64,000 nt of DNA from assembly GCA_903813345.2 (NCBI GenBank), contig CAIIXF020000009.1, forward strand, positions 35,023,759 through 35,087,758. Reading direction: 5' to 3'. Positions within the stretch are counted from its first letter, which is position 1. The number at the start of each line of letters is the position of its first letter. Below the pieces are notes generated by a model, which saw nothing but the letters and a program-made list of their open reading frames with translations, had not been told where the DNA came from and did not search any database. The DNA comes from Owenia fusiformis. Lineage: Eukaryota > Annelida > Polychaeta > Sabellida > Oweniidae. Positions 1-15,400 of this stretch are shown one piece after another. Both the position numbers and the translations under genes were made by a program.

Positions 1-259
1 AACCATATCAGAACTCTATAAATACAGTAGAAAAACACTCTCTCTCAAAGAAGATAACGAGTCACACCCAAATGTCATTCTACATGTTATAATCCTAATA
101 CAGCCCTCTCAACATCATGAGGTTGATCATCTCTAATTTCTTTGTTTTTCAATATATCTTTTATGAAAGTACATAATGTGCAGCATAGAATGTCTTATTA
201 ATCTAGGAAAAGATATTTAGTGTAGCAGAAATATTAAATTCCCACAGTATTATACCAAA

Positions 260-350
260 ACATACCCCTTCTGGTAGAGTGGAGTGAGTCTTATTATACT
301 TGGACATACCCTTTCTAGCAGAGTGAGTGTTATTTTACTAGAACATACCC
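260..350 (-). repeat. imperfect triplication of an exon end and its 5' splice site
   Basis: A segment of about 40 bp spanning the last bases of cadherin exon 9 and its donor is repeated twice downstream in the intron. Each copy reads ACCAGAAGG or CTAGAAAGG followed by GTATGT on the minus strand. The GT dinucleotides sit at 348-347, 309-308 and 265-264. The second lies 39 nt after the first, so using it adds 13 in-frame codons. The third adds 83 nt and shifts the frame. Confidence 0.75.
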
Positions 351-468
351 CTTCTGGTAAAGTGAGTGTGTACATCTCCTCAGTAAAGACGGGGTCTTGG
401 TCATCAGCATCTGTAACTTCTATAGTTAAAGTGGTCCAGTTGCTCTTAGGGTTTGGAAACATGCCATC
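349..468 (-). CDS. cadherin exon 9: end of repeat 2, start of repeat 3
   Basis: This 120-bp phase 0-0 exon encodes WTTLTIEVTDADDQDPVF, the repeat-closing motif, and then the first strand of repeat 3 (MYTLTLPEG). Its 3' end lies in a local triplication, so two further GTATGT donors follow at 309-308 and 265-264. Confidence 0.9.
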
Positions 469-3400
469 CTGGAAATACAGAAAAGATATTTTTGATCATT
501 AAATAATGGAAACAAATTTTTGATCATTAATTCATAGACGAGGAGTGCTCATTAACCTTACATGATTTATTTCACAAATCCAGTTTACTAAAGTTTTGTG
601 AGTTAAATCAATGACTTAATTTTTTGATAATTTGAGTTTTTCCAGAACTGTATAAGTTTATGACAACTGATACTAAAGTCTAATGAAGCATTTTAACATT
701 TGAGTCTCTAAAATCAAATATAAGAAGCTTACGTTAGCTGTTACATTAAGTGTGTATGATTTATCTCCATAATCGTAGTCTAATTCCCCAACAAGATCTA
801 TTCGGCCATCTTGTGCTGAAGCAGACCGCATTGCAAACTTGCCAACCGTGCCACTCTGTAATATAATAAAGAGGTTATTAATCATCACATATGTACCCAG
901 CCTTTGGATAAATATTTATTATTAAAAATATTTTATTCATCTATATATTACATTACATACATTTTATTGATACAGTTTAACGAATGGGATTGGACAAAAG
1001 GCTTTCGCCTATTCTAAGTCCTCTCCTGGATAGATATTTGAGGTGCAGACCAAAAGTATACCTTAAATACGCCTTACTTGTTTTCAATACTTTATTTCAT
1101 GAAAAATATAAGTTTACATAAGAACATTTTTTGATGAATTAATTTTTAACATTTGTTAATTGCTTCCTCTATTGTGGATTTATTTACAATAAAGTAACAA
1201 ATAAATGTAAAATTTTCCAAAAACTTAAAAAATTCTTCCAAGACACATTATTTTCTACACTCCATAGGTTGGATCAAGTAAGCAATCATTATTTCAACCA
1301 TTTAATTTTATGCATGTATTAGATATGCTTAAGCTTTCAAAACAAAGCAATATTGTATCTTAGTTGATAACTAAATCAACTAAATTGAAGTGTTTGATCA
1401 TGTTCTCAATATTTTTGTATAAATTGTCTCAATGAGAACTAAAAATTTCAAAATGTATACTCTCAGCTCTGGGTCAGTTTTTGTGCTTGTGCGTGAATTT
1501 TTCATTTAATTTTCAATGTATCTTCTTCCATGTACCACAATCAAAAAATATTGATTAGGCGCTAGGCGTAATATGTTTCTTCAAATCATTTTATAGACTA
1601 TTCTAAAACCAAAAGTATGGGCGACAATAACTGAAAAGAATAGGTTGTCTATGGCTGCTTGTGCTTAAACAATATCAATAAAGAAAATATTTGGATATAC
1701 TACTTAAGGTACCCCATGCAGATAATAATAATTATTGTTTAATATCTCATAAAACGTATGATGCAAAAATATGATACATAATATGATATATAATATGATA
1801 CATATAAACCTTTAAGAAAGAATTAATATTCCAAAAAATTACAAATCACATAAAAATCAAATTGATAAAAGGCTGTGAAAGAAAAATTAAATACAAAAAG
1901 TATGCAGAAACCTCATGAACCCCTTTTATATTTAATATATTCATTTAAAAGAATTCTTTAAAGACAATCTGATCAGTAATTACAAATACAAAATGAAGCT
2001 ATAGCAATGTGTAATGGCAGTTACATGTCAATATAAATACATGTACATGTACATGCACATGTATAATATAAATACATGTACATGCACATGTATAATATAA
2101 ATACATGTACATGTATAATATAAATACATGTACATTGTACATGTGCCTGTAAAATATAAATACATGTACATGCACATGTATAATATAAATACATGTACAT
2201 GTGCCTGTGCAATTACTTTTAATACTTTACCATTAATGCCTATGGAAGCCAAATTGAGATATCATATACATTATACAGTATACAGAGTTACAAATATTAT
2301 AATTATTTGCAGAATTTACCAATGAATATAGTATTTCAATAGCTATTTTTAGAATATGTATAATACTCAATAAAATCTATGTCAAGAATATTATGAAATG
2401 TCAATCAATAACACAACAAAAACTAGATAACGGCAACTCCGCGGAGTAGCAAATCCCAACGAACAAAATATCAATTACCGAATTCCAATCAATTATCAAT
2501 TACTTTGGTTGAAAATGAAAAAATTAGATTTTAAAATTGCGAATTCCTGCAAAGCAGCCATTTTGAATTTTCTGAGGTACAAATCTGAAAAATAATACCA
2601 TAATTGTGATCTACTCCAAAATTCCTTCAATTTGAGTATAATATAGCCATACTTTGAAGGGATCGAAAAATTATTGCGAAATCGTACATTAGACGGCCAT
2701 TTTGAATTTTACGAGGCTCCAATCAGAAAAAAGATACAATATTTGCAATCTACTCTTAATTGCCTTTCATTTGAGTATAATAAAGCTATACTTCAGAAAG
2801 ATCTAAAAATTAGCGAAAATTTCTGTTTTCCTGTCCCCCCATACATGGCCCCTGGGGGTCAGGATGAAAGACACGGAATATATGTGAAATAGATAAATGT
2901 TGTGAATACACTACCAAAATTTCAAACAATAATATTAATTACTTTGGTTTAGAATGAAAAATTTATGATTTTTGCGAAAAAGTCCCGTCATTTTTAAAGC
3001 GGCGGCCATCTTGAAAAAATTTTTTTTTGCATAAAACTATTCACCAATATACATCTTTCCACTAAATATGAAGAAAATCTGTCAACTAGTATTTGAGTTA
3101 TCTTCCGGACAGACGGACGGACTGACTGACTGACTGACGGACTGACGGACTGACGGACAGACGGACAGACGGACGGAGGGCTTCACTATATCCCTAACGA
3201 ACTTCGTTCGTTGGGATAATAAAGAATTACAATGGTAGGTGCCAATAAGTACCACAATACAATGTAAAAATCATTCATTATGGAGTATGATTTTGGTAAC
3301 AGAGATAAAAAATATTGTCTTCTAAAATTCAAACAATCAGCTGTACATAATTCACTAAACAATTCACTAAACTTTTAACTGTTGATGCAGTGTACTTTCA

Positions 3401-6400
3401 AATATCAACTACTACTACTAACCTCTCTCTGACCAATTAAACGTCATTATTCACATAATGGTGCTCATAAAACATATTGTACTTACAGGTTCTCCAAAAC
3501 CATATGACATTGGACTCTCAATTTCATAATCGTCATCAGTGGCCAGTCCTCTCAGAGTAAATACAGGGGAACCAACAAGAGTTTGCTACAATAGTAAACG
3601 CGCACATTTAAGATTATGGTGAAAATATCAGACAGTATGCTCCTTAAGGAGAAAGAGGGAGTTAAACTACTAATACTGAAATATATCAGAGTATTATATT
3701 ATAAAGCTAAATCCATCTCCTGCAGAAGATAATGTAACACATTTTAATAATCTACTCATAGATTGAAAAGCAATTTACAGGCATCAAGCAGTAAACCTGA
3801 GATTCATCAACTCTCAGCAATTAATGGATGAGATATCTCATCAAATGGACATAATCGTTGAAGTCTGAGGACAAGTAAATCACACATGAAAATCAAATGT
3901 GATCCAGGATAACATGCATGTGACAACTCTATTCCACTCGTGCAAGATGTTAGTAAAAAATTGTAAATGATGGGAGCAAATTCTCTCCTCTGGTAAGAGT
4001 AAAAGACGCAGATGTACATCAAATAGTCTACGATGAATATCGATAGCATGTGGAGTGGAGTGAAGAAGAGATATGTTTTTGGGTGGCATTGTCCATTTAT
4101 AATTTTCACCTTTCACTTAATTTTACAAAATTTGAGCGGAGCCTTTCGGCTCAGTTAAGATTAGGAATTTTACCCCTGCACATAGAAACAGGGCGATTTA
4201 GAGGAGAAAAAGTTGAAAATAGAATTTGTACTTTATGTAACAATAATGAGGTTGAATCAGAGGCCCATTTCCTATTTTATTGTGAGGTATATAAGGACCT
4301 TCGGGAGAAATATTTTGGTAATTTGAATCATCATGTACAGCCTAATGGCTTAAGAATTAAATATCTTTTTGAAAATGAGACTTGTAAAATTGTTAAATAT
4401 ATTAGAGAGGCATATGTAAGAAGACAGCAGCTGATTTATAAGGATCCATGAACCTGTAACTTATATTTATATTTTGAATTTGTTATTAAATGTTATTTGA
4501 AGTGGTTAATGGGTTGTTTTACATAAACTTATTTTGTTTGACTTTGTTGTATAGACTTACCACTATAAATAAAAAATAAAAACAAACAAACAAACATATA
4601 ATTGATAATTGCCCATCTCTCAAAGATTCTTTCATGGCTTTATCCACTCCAAAATGTTTCTAACGTGATAATACTTTTTATACCCTGATATATAAATATA
4701 TATATTGATATCAACCTTGTTCTAGAACTTACCTCGCTGATCTTTTTCACATAAGGGGCGCATTGGAAATATGGGGCATGGTCATTCAAATCTGTTATAG
4801 ACATGATTATAGAGGAAGAGATTTCAATAGGATCTCCCTAAAATATAAAAACAAAATCTATTTTTTCATCAACACTGTTTAGAGGTATATTTTTAAAGTG
4901 AAATGGATGGATAAATGTTTTACATTTAATCTTAAAGAGGGATGTTGGGATAGGAAAGCACAATCAAGACCCCCCCTGGAAATCCATATGTTATCTGATA
5001 AATTAGTTTATCAGTATTGGTTATGTGACCACCAAACGAACTCCGTAAATGGCAGTTCTGGATATTCTAAAAGAAATTGACAACTAGCTTTGAATCTGAT
5101 TGGCTGCCTGGCTCAAGCCGTGTGGCTGGGGGGAAACCCAAGGTGTAATTTATCTTTAATGTAATTCAATTTTTGGTCTAGTACATAAAAGACATTCATA
5201 GTTATATACTCCTGATTTCTGTTTTTTAATTTAGTACCCCCCATCTCCAACAAAGTTAAAAATTCTGTCAGATTTAGGAAACTTACCAGATTTTTACACT
5301 TAATTTTGTATTGCACTCGTTTCACATCCTAAAAAATAATAAAACAAAACCTTTAATAATTAACAGTCTCTTCAAACACGACCATGCTCTAATTGAATTT
5401 CTCAACCAATCAGAATGCAGCATAGCCAATAATGAATGTTCTCTGTTTCTCCATACATGCACGACCGTTCTCTATTCAATCTGCTTCCAGGAATCTATGT
5501 ACATGTATTGTGTTACATTATGACGTCACACCTGGGAATGGCAAAAATAACAGTTTTGGTCCCAATTCTCTGAATAAGGTTTTCATTTTTATGTTTGAAT
5601 GGGAATAAATAATGATAGTCCATTCAATATGGTGAAATTCTACACTCAGTGGACAGAATGTCAGTACAAATGCACTCACCTTTGGTTCGTGCTTTGTACG
5701 GCATTTCGTCCAACTCATGCTGAATTTCACCATATTGAATGGACTATCATCATTTATTCCTTAATTGATAATTATTTCATGATTAGCTCAATGATGAGCT
5801 AAGAAAACTTCAGTAGTATATGTTACAGAACATAGGTGATGTTAACGAGGAGCTAGATCAATCTCAGGAGGTAATGCCTCGGTCCTACACAAAAATCAAA
5901 ATATCAAGAATTTGGAGGAAAAATGGACACCATGGAACACAAGCGGGCAATGTTACTTCAAAATGCTTGTTAGTTTACAAAAATGGTACTTTCTACTTGC
6001 GCACAATGACACTAGTGTAAGACATGTTTTGCAGCTATATAAATTATTCATGACAAGTCTGAGTTGTACTTACTTTATCTGGGGTTCTGTCAGGAATTCC
6101 TGTGTAATTGCATGGTAAATCTTCACTTGTGGTTGGTTTCTGAATTGAAAATGAAAATAATATTAATATTAATAATAAAATAACTAAAAACTCTAACGTC
6201 TGTGCTCCCGCCAACAAATTAAAAAAAAAATTCAGCAAAAAGTTCTAATTTACCACAAGAACCAAAACATTAGAAACACAATAAAAACATGAATTTGATT
6301 TGTTAATCCACTTGGCATTTTTGTCAAAATTACAATACTGTATGGCAAATATAAAACCCTCTAAGTGGAATTCATTTGGTTTCTCTAAAAAGTGTTCTAC

Positions 6401-9400
6401 TTGGGAGGTGTTCCACTTATAGAGGCTTCAACATCAAGTCAGTTGGTCTTTGGACTCTGAAGTGTTCCACTAACAAAGGTGTTCCACTTCAGGTGTTCCA
6501 CTAAACAGATTTCACTGTACATTTTTTTCCAACTTACCGCACGGGGTCTACTTGGATTGAGGTCATCAAGAAGCAGGGATCTTGCGAGTCGTACATGTTG
6601 AATAGGCTCGTCAAGTTCTGTTAATTCTAAATATCCATTAGGATCTTCAGGTCTTGGGTCCCAATCATTATCTGGTTCTATAGTTAAGTTCACAAGACTT
6701 GTATCGACCGTCAAATTAAAGAGAATAGAGCCTGGAAATAAATTAAGAAATCAAAATATATAAATTTATAACAAAAAAAGATTTTTGACATTACAAAATC
6801 TGAACAGAGAAGATTTTTCAATTTTTTAAGAATTCTACCTCATGTTGCCTGGTGACATTTATAAATTATAATAAATCAAAATATGAGTGATTTGCTAAAT
6901 GCTATGATATATAATCAATCCAAAATCTTACCTATAGGATGATCTTCACGAAACGTCCCAAGGAATAAACCCGATGGACATTGCTGCTCTATAAATATAT
7001 AAGAGGTTACATATATAATAACTCATTTACATAAACAAACAAAATACAAATTAATACATAATACATATATCTGGGGTATAGCCAAAAAGGAGAATTTCAA
7101 TTGCCGAGGCAAATAATACTTTGATTGTTTCAGTTTCAGTAGAATGGAGAGAATTGTTATTAGATATCTAAAATGTAGTCAAAGTAATAGCACATTTGTA
7201 ATCTTAATTCATACTTTGCTATAAATATATTTTAAATTACAATTATATAAGGTTTTGGAAATTGTCATTGAAAATCTCGGGAGATTTTAAACCCGCTGAA
7301 TTCTACAGTCACCAGAATCATACCATATTGTACTATAATCTGAACTAAACCAGAATTATACAATAATATTGCACCATAATCAGAACTATACCGGAATTGT
7401 ACAATATTCAGAGTTATACCAGAATTATACTAGAATTACACTAGAACTACTTGCAATAGGCAGTGTGATATAATAATTTGAAAAACACTTTTTTTATACT
7501 TTATCATAGTGTATATAATAATATATAATACTATGTTTATCTGATCATAAGATGAAATCCCAAAACAATGCAGGCCCGTAGCCAGAATTTTCCAAGGGGG
7601 GGGTTCGTTTTTCTAAAAAATTCTAGTGGGGGTTCACTTTGGCAAATATGGCCAAAAATCACTCAAAAATTAGTCAGAATGGTGAAAAACTGCATGATTT
7701 GGAAAGAAATTTTGGCCAGGGGGGGGGGGTCGTCCGAACCCCCCAAACCCCCCCCCCCTGGCTATGGGCCTGCAATGGATATGCAACATGTATACAGGGG
7801 TTAAGAATGGGTACTTATAAACAAAATCACCATGTAAGCTAAACACTTCAGCTGCTATGATAGACATCATGGTTAAATGTTGAGTACCAGTACAAAGTGT
7901 TGTCTTAACCTCATAAATGTCAGTGTATTTTGTTAGAAAAACTCTTGCAAGTGCAATGTGATTATATTCTGATTATAAACTTTAATTCATCACTCTCTAC
8001 AAAACAATGCAATGCAATCAAATTATCAGAGAATAGAATCCAAAACAATAAAATATCTCTCCTTGAATTATTCGCTGGTGAAATAAAGTATACACATTTT
8101 TAACCTTGTCATTTTCTTAAAACACAAACATATTTTATAGGTAGGGAACTGTATAATACTCCAGGCAAAACAACTCAAATGCAAATTAACATGAGACCTT
8201 TTGTATAAATGTACTTAGGTTTTCGTCAGAAGAAGTTTTTATTGTAATGAGGTATTTATTCATTGTTTTAATTATAGGGACTCACAATTATGTAAATGAA
8301 GGATGTATAAGTGTTATATATCATTGTAAAGCATTGGATACAACATTTTGAAGTCAATTTAGTCTGAATGTCTAAGCTTTTTTAAATTACTTTGTATGTT
8401 TATAGTTTGCCAAATTTTACTCCATGTAATATATCAATGCTATAGAAAACATTTTTGCTTTCAAATGATACCAAACATACAGTGTACTGAGTAATTTTTG
8501 GAAAAAGCTTCATATTAAATTTTGATCTCAAGATTTTGAAGACAGGACTTGAACTCATACAAAACTGCTGCTGCTGTATGTTATTGAATTATTCGTTTTA
8601 AAACATTTGGGAATTGCACATTCTTGAGAGAGATCAACTCTGAATTTGACAACTTCCTTACCAGTAAAACACAAGTGCCTGACTTGCTGATAGCATTGTC
8701 TCCTCAACTGACATTGACTACTCATCCCAACAAGGGAGGCAATACCCAGAAAGCAATTCTTAATATGGTCACAAACCAGATTCAAGCCTATCATACAAGT
8801 AGACACGGTATTAACATCTAAAATGTCACTACCTACCATTTGTTACAGACACTGAACAGACCACTTAACTCCATACACCAACTGCCATCACCAAAAGTTG
8901 GAGTTTGAGACCATCTAACAATATGTCAACACTTGTGGTGGTGACATAACAAACATACTTGACTGGTCCAAAGATTCTAAAAATTTAAGGTTTATTAATA
9001 TAACTGTAAAGTTCATTGTATAGGTTCATCACTAGCTAGGACTATTAAAATATTCACTACACATGCACTTTTCCCATACACAAAACAAATTAACCTTTGT
9101 ATTGTTAAAATGAACTGAGAAATGAGTATGCGTAGGAATTTCAAATTTGAAAATGAAATAGTGAGATCCGTTAACATAAGAGTACGATTTCTGATTAGAA
9201 AGGATATCAATTTCTGCATGTATGAGAATTGAGAATATCTTTAATGCCTTTGTTTGATACCTACTAATTAAGACCTAGATCACATTACACAATGTAATAT
9301 TCCTAAACCAATTTGTACATACACTGTGATAGAATCAACAATGTAACATATCATGATATGCTACATATCAGTAATTAATCAGAATTTTCGATTTACTGTT

Positions 9401-12400
9401 TATGATTAATGTTCAAGATTCTTCAAACAAGGCTACACAATCTATTTAACATATTGAAGGAGTATTATGTATTATGTGGACAGGTCCCCTTTTAATTGAT
9501 TTTAAAAAATTCAAAGGGTGAACCAACGGTTGATCACTCAGATTCCAAAATTCAAATTCAAACATGATGATGAATACAGATTAAGTGTATTGTTTACAGT
9601 TGCCATGGTAACAGGTGCTGCTCAACTGTTCCCTGCCTTGTTACGTCTTCATACGCACCAGGTCTACTGAGAAAATCAAGAATTTCAGTATTCAAGAACT
9701 TTATTAAAACACAAATAACTCTTGAGGGAGACAATGATATGAAAAGAACTGTACTAGCACTGCAATCATCATGACAACCAATCACCATGACATTTCATTT
9801 CTTCTCAGCCCTGAGTATCAGAATGCACTGCAATGATTAATACAGTCTCAGCCCTGAGATGTTTCAGGTGAAACAGAAAGATGCTATGAGTATCAGAATG
9901 CACTGCAATGATTAATACAGTCTCAGCCCTGAGATGTTTCAGGTGAAACAGAAAGATGCTATGAGTATCAAAATGCACTGCAATGATTAATACAGTCTCA
10001 GCCCTGAGAAGTTTCAGGTGAAACAGAAAGATGCTATGAGTATCAGAATGCACTGCAATGATTAATACAGTCTCAGCCCTGAGATGTTTCAGGTGAAACA
10101 GAAAGATGCTATGAGTATCAGAATGCACTGCAATGATTAATACAGTCTCAGCCCTGAGATGTTTCAGGTGAAACAGAAAGATGCTATGAGTATCAGAATG
10201 CACTGCAATGATTAATAGTCTCAGCCCTGAGATGTTTCAGGTAAAACAGAAAGATGCTATGATATATCAGAATGCACTGCAATGATTAATAGTCTCAGCC
10301 CTGAGATGTTTCAGGTGAAACAGAAAGATGCTATGAGTATCAGAATGCACTGCAATGATTAATACAGTCTCAGCCCTGAGATGTTTCAGATGAAACAGAA
10401 AGATGCTATGATATATCAGAATGCACTGCAGTGATTAATACAGTCTCAGCCCTGAGATGTTTCAGGTGAAACAGAAAGATGCTATGAGTATCAGAATGCA
10501 CTGCAATGATTAATACAGTCTCAGCCCTGAGATGTTTCAGGTAAAACAGAAAGATGCTATGAGTATCAGAATGCACTGCAATGATTAATACAGTCTCAGC
10601 CCTGAGATGTTTCAGGTGAAACAGAAAGATGCTATGAGTATCAGAATGCACTGCAATGATTAATACAGTCTCAGCCCTGAGATGTTTCAGGTGAAACAGA
10701 AAGATGCTATGAGTATCAGAATGCACTGCAATGATTAATACAGTCTCAGCCCTGAGATGTTTCAGGTGAAACAGAAAGATGCTATGATATATCAGAATGC
10801 AATGCAATGATTAATACAGTCTCAGCCCTGAGATGTTTCAGGTGAAACAGAAAGATGCTATGAGTATCAGAATGCACTGCAATGATTAATAGTCTCAGCC
10901 CTGAGATGTTTCAGGTGAAACAGAAAGATGCTATGATATATCAGAATGCACTGCAATGATTAATACAGTCTCAGCCCTGAGATGTTTCAGGTGAAACAGA
11001 AAGATGCTATGAGTATCAGAATGCACCGCAATGATTAATACGGTCCAAGCCCTGAGATGTTTCAGGTGAAACAGAAAGATGCTATGAGTATCAGAATGCA
11101 CTGCAATGATTAATAGTCTCAGCCCTGAGATGTTTCAGGTGAAACAGAAAGATGCTATGAGTATCAGAATGCACTGTGATGATTAATACAGTCTCAGCCC
11201 TGAGATGTTTCAGGTGAAACAGAAAGATGCTATGAGTATCAGAATGCACTGTGATGATTAATACAGTCTCAGCCCTGAGATGTTTCAGGTGAAACAGAAA
11301 GATGCTATGAGTATCAGAATGCACTGCAATGATTAATAGTCTCAGCCCTGAGATGTTTCAGGTGAAACAGAAAGATGCTATGATATATCAGAATGCACTG
11401 CGATGATTAATACAGTCTCAGCCCTGAGATGTTTCAGGTGAAACAGAAAGATGCTATGAGTATCAGAATGCACTGCAATGATAAATACAGTCTCAGCCCT
11501 GAGATGTTTCAGGTGAAACAGAAAGATGCTATGAGTATCAGAATGCACTGCAATGATTAATACAGTCTCAGCCCTGAGATGTTTCAGGTGAAACAGAAAG
11601 ATGCTATGAGTATCAGAATGCACTGCAATGATTAATACAGTCTCAGCCCTGAGATGTTTCAGGTGAAACAGAAAGATGCTATGAGTATCAGAATGCACTG
11701 CAATGATTAATACAGTCTCAGCCCTGAGATGTTTCAGGTGAAACAGAAAGATGCTATGAGTATCAGAATGCACTGCAATGATTAATACAGTCTCAGCCCT
11801 GAGATGTTTCAGGTGAAACAGAAAGATGCTATGAGTATCAGAATGCACTGCAATGATTAATAGTCTCAGCCCTGAGATGTTTAAGGTGAAACAGAAAGAT
11901 GCTATGAGTATCAGAATGCACTGCAATGATTAATACAGTCTCAGCCCTGAGATGTTTCAGGTGAAACAGAAAGATGCTATGAGTATCAGAATGCAATGCA
12001 ATGATTAATACAGTCTCAGCCCTAAGATGTTTCAGGTGAAACAGAAAGATGCTATGAGTATCAGAATGCACTGCAATGATTAATACAGTCTCAGCCCTGA
12101 GATGTTTCAGGTGAAACAGAAAGATGCTATGAGTATCAGAATGCAATGCAATGATTAATACAGTCTCAGCCCTAAGATGTTTCAGGTGAAACAGAAAGAT
12201 GCTATGAGTATCAAAAAGCACTGCGATGATTAATACAGTCTCAGCCCTGAGATGTTTCAGGTGAAACAGAAAGATGCTATGAGTATCAAAAAGCACTGCG
12301 ATGATTAATACAGTCTCAGCCCTGAGATGTTTCAGGTGAAACAGAAAGATGCTATGAGTATCAGAATGCACTGCAATGATTAATACAGTCTCAGCCCTGA

Positions 12401-15400
12401 GATGTTTAAGGTGAAACAGAAAGATGCTATGAGTATCAGAATGCACTGCAATGATTAATACAGTCTCAGCCCTGAGATGTTTCAGGTGAAACAGAAAGAT
12501 GCTATGAGTATCAGAATGCACTGCAATGATTAATACAGTCTCAGCCCTGAGATGTTTCAGGTGAAACAGAAAGATGCTATGAGTATCAAAAAGCACTGCG
12601 ATGATTAATACAGTCTCAGCCCTGAGATGTTTCAGGTGAAACAGAAAGATGCTATGAGTATCAGAATGCAATGCAATGATTAATACAGTCTCAGCCCTGA
12701 GATGTTTCAGGTGAAACAGAAAGATGCTATGAGTATCAGAATGCACTGCAATGATTAATACAGTCTCAGCCCTGAGATGTTTTAGGTGAAACAGAAAGAT
12801 GCTATGAGTATCAGAATGCACTGCAATGATTAATACAGTCTCAGCCCTGAGATGTTTCAGGTGAAACAGAAAGATGCTATGAGTATCAGAATGCACTGCA
12901 ATGATTAATACAGTCTCAGCCCTGAAATGTTTCAGGTGAAACAGAAAGATGCTATGAGTATCAGAGTGCACCGCAATGATAAATACAGTCTCAGCCCTGA
13001 GATGTTTCAGGTGAAACAGAAAGATGCTATGAGTATCAGAATGCACTGCAATGATTAATACAGTCTCAGCCCTGAGATGTTTCAGGTGAAACAGAAAGAT
13101 GCTATGAGTATCAGAATGCACTGCAATGATTAATACAGTCTCAGCCCTGAAATGTTTCAGGTGAAACAGAAAGATGCTATGAGTATCAGAATGCACTGTA
13201 TTGATTAATACAGTCTCAGCCCTGAAATGTTTCAGGTGAAACAGAAAGATGCTATGAGTATCAGAGTGCACCGCAATGATTAATACAGTCTCAGCCCTGA
13301 GATGTTTCAGGTGAAACAGAAAGATGCTATGAGTATCAGAATGCACTGCAATGATTAATACAGTCTCAGCCCTGAGATGTTTCAGGTGAAACAGAAAGAT
13401 GCTATGAGTATCAGAATGCAATGCAATGATTAATACAGTCTCAGCCCTGAGATGTTTCAGGTGAAACAGAAAGATGCTATGAGTATCAGAATGCACTGCA
13501 ATGATTAATACAGTCTCAGCCCTGAGATGTTTCAGGTGAAACAGAAAGATGCTATGAGTATCAGAATGCACTGCAATGATTAATAGTCTCAGCCCTGAGA
13601 TGTTTCAGGTGAAACAGAAAGATGCTATGAGTATCAGAATGCACTGCAATGATTAATAGTCTCAGCCCTGAGATGTTTAGGTGAAACAGAAAGATGCTAT
13701 GAGTATCAGAGTGCACCGCAATGATTAATACAGTCTCAGCCCTGAGATGTTTCAGGTGAAACAGAAAGATGCTATGAGTATCAGAATGCACTGCAATGAT
13801 TAATACAGTCTCAGCCCTGAGATGTTTCAGGTGAAACAGAAAGATGCTATGATATATCAGAATGCACTGCAATGATTAATACAGTCTCAGCCCTGAGATG
13901 TTTCAGGTGAAACAGAAAGATGCTATGATATATCAGAATGCACTGCAATGATTAATACAGTCTCAGCCCTGAGATGTTTTAGGTGAAACAGAAAGATGCT
14001 ATGAGTATCAGAATGCACTGCAATGATTAATACAGTCTCAGCCCTGAGATGTTTCAGGTGAAACAGAAAGATGCTATGAGTATCAGAATGCACTGCAATG
14101 ATTAATACAGTCTCAGCCCTGAGATGTTTAGGTGAAACAGAAAGATGCTATGAGTATCAGAATGCACTGCAATGATTAATACAGTCTCAGCCCTGAGATG
14201 TTTCAGGTGAAACAGAAAGATGCTATGAGTATCAGAATGCACTGCAATGATTAATACAGTCTCAGCCCTGAGATGTTTCAGGTGAAACAGAAAGATGCTA
14301 TGAGTATCAGAATGCACTGCAATGATTAATACAGTCTCAGCCCTGAGATGTTTCAGGTGAAACAGAAAGATGCTATGAGTATCAGAATGCACTGCAATGA
14401 TTAATACAGTCTCAGCCCTGAGATGTTTCAGGTGAAACAGAAAGATGCTATGAGTATCAGAATGCACTGCAATGATTAATACAGTCTCAGCCCTGAGATG
14501 TTTCAGGTGAAACAGAAAGGTGCTATGAGTATCAGAGTGCACCGCAATGATTAATACAGTCTCAGCCCTGAGATGTTTCAGGTGAAACAGAAAGATGCTA
14601 TGAGTATCAGAGTGCACCGCAATGATTAATACAGTCTCAGCCCTGAGATGTTTCAGGTGAAACAGAAAGATGCTATGAGTATCAGAATGCACTGCAATGA
14701 TTAATACAGTCTCAGCCCTGAGATGTTTAGGTGAAACAGAAAGATGCTATGAGTATCAGAATGCACTGCAATGATTAATACAGTCTCAGCCCTGAGATGT
14801 TTCAGGTGAAACAGAAAGATGCTATGAGTATCAGAATGCACTGCAATGATTAATACAGTCTCAGCCCTGAGATGTTTCAGGTGAAACAGAAAGATGCTAT
14901 GAGTATCAGAATGCACTGCAATGATTAATACAGTCTCAGCCCTGAGATGTTTAGGTGAAACAGAAAGATGCTATGAGTATCAGAGTGCACCGCAATGATT
15001 AATACAGTCTCAGCCCTGAGATGTTTCAGGTGAAACAGAAAGATGCTATGAGTATCAGAATGCACTGCAATGATTAATACAGTCTCAGCCCTGAGATGTT
15101 TCAGGTGAAACAAAAAGATGCTATGAGTATCAGAATGCACTGCAATGATTAATACAGTCTCAGCCCTGAGATGTTTCAGGTGAAACAGAAAGATGCTATG
15201 AGTATCAGAATGCACTGCAATGATTAATACAGTCTCAGCCCTGAGATGTTTCAGGTGAAACAGAAAGATGCTATGAGTATCAGAATGCACTGCAATGATT
15301 AATACAGTCTCAGCCCTGAGATGTTTCAGGTGAAACAGAAAGATGCTATGAGTATCAGAATGCACTGCAATGATTAATACAGTCTCAGCCCTGAGATGTT

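Larger units (their letters stand above)
856..3486. other. cadherin intron between exons 7 and 8
   Basis: This 2.6-kb intron is AT-rich. It holds an ATATGATA-type microsatellite near 1745-1805, a tandem repeat at 2031-2205 and a Helitron-like element at 2423-3219. I see no coding exon in it. Confidence 0.7.
3586..4732. other. cadherin intron between exons 6 and 7
   Basis: This is intron sequence. Its recognisable content is a 5'-truncated LINE end at about 4050-4597. Confidence 0.7.

Noticed and set aside
2021-2252. Open frames of Met/Tyr/Cys/His repeats
   Set aside because: These are readings of the TACATGTACATG simple repeat.
7568-7842. Short open frames rich in Gly and Pro
   Set aside because: They read through the poly-G and poly-C interior of the MITE at 7571-7772.
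11838-13571. A 577-codon open frame of repeating HSDTHSIFLFHLKHLRAETV units (and similar ones across 9.8-25.6 kb)
   Set aside because: It follows from a 75-bp (25-codon) satellite that lacks a stop in one frame. It lies inside the cadherin first intron, has no splice-donor partner, and breaks wherever a unit changes length.
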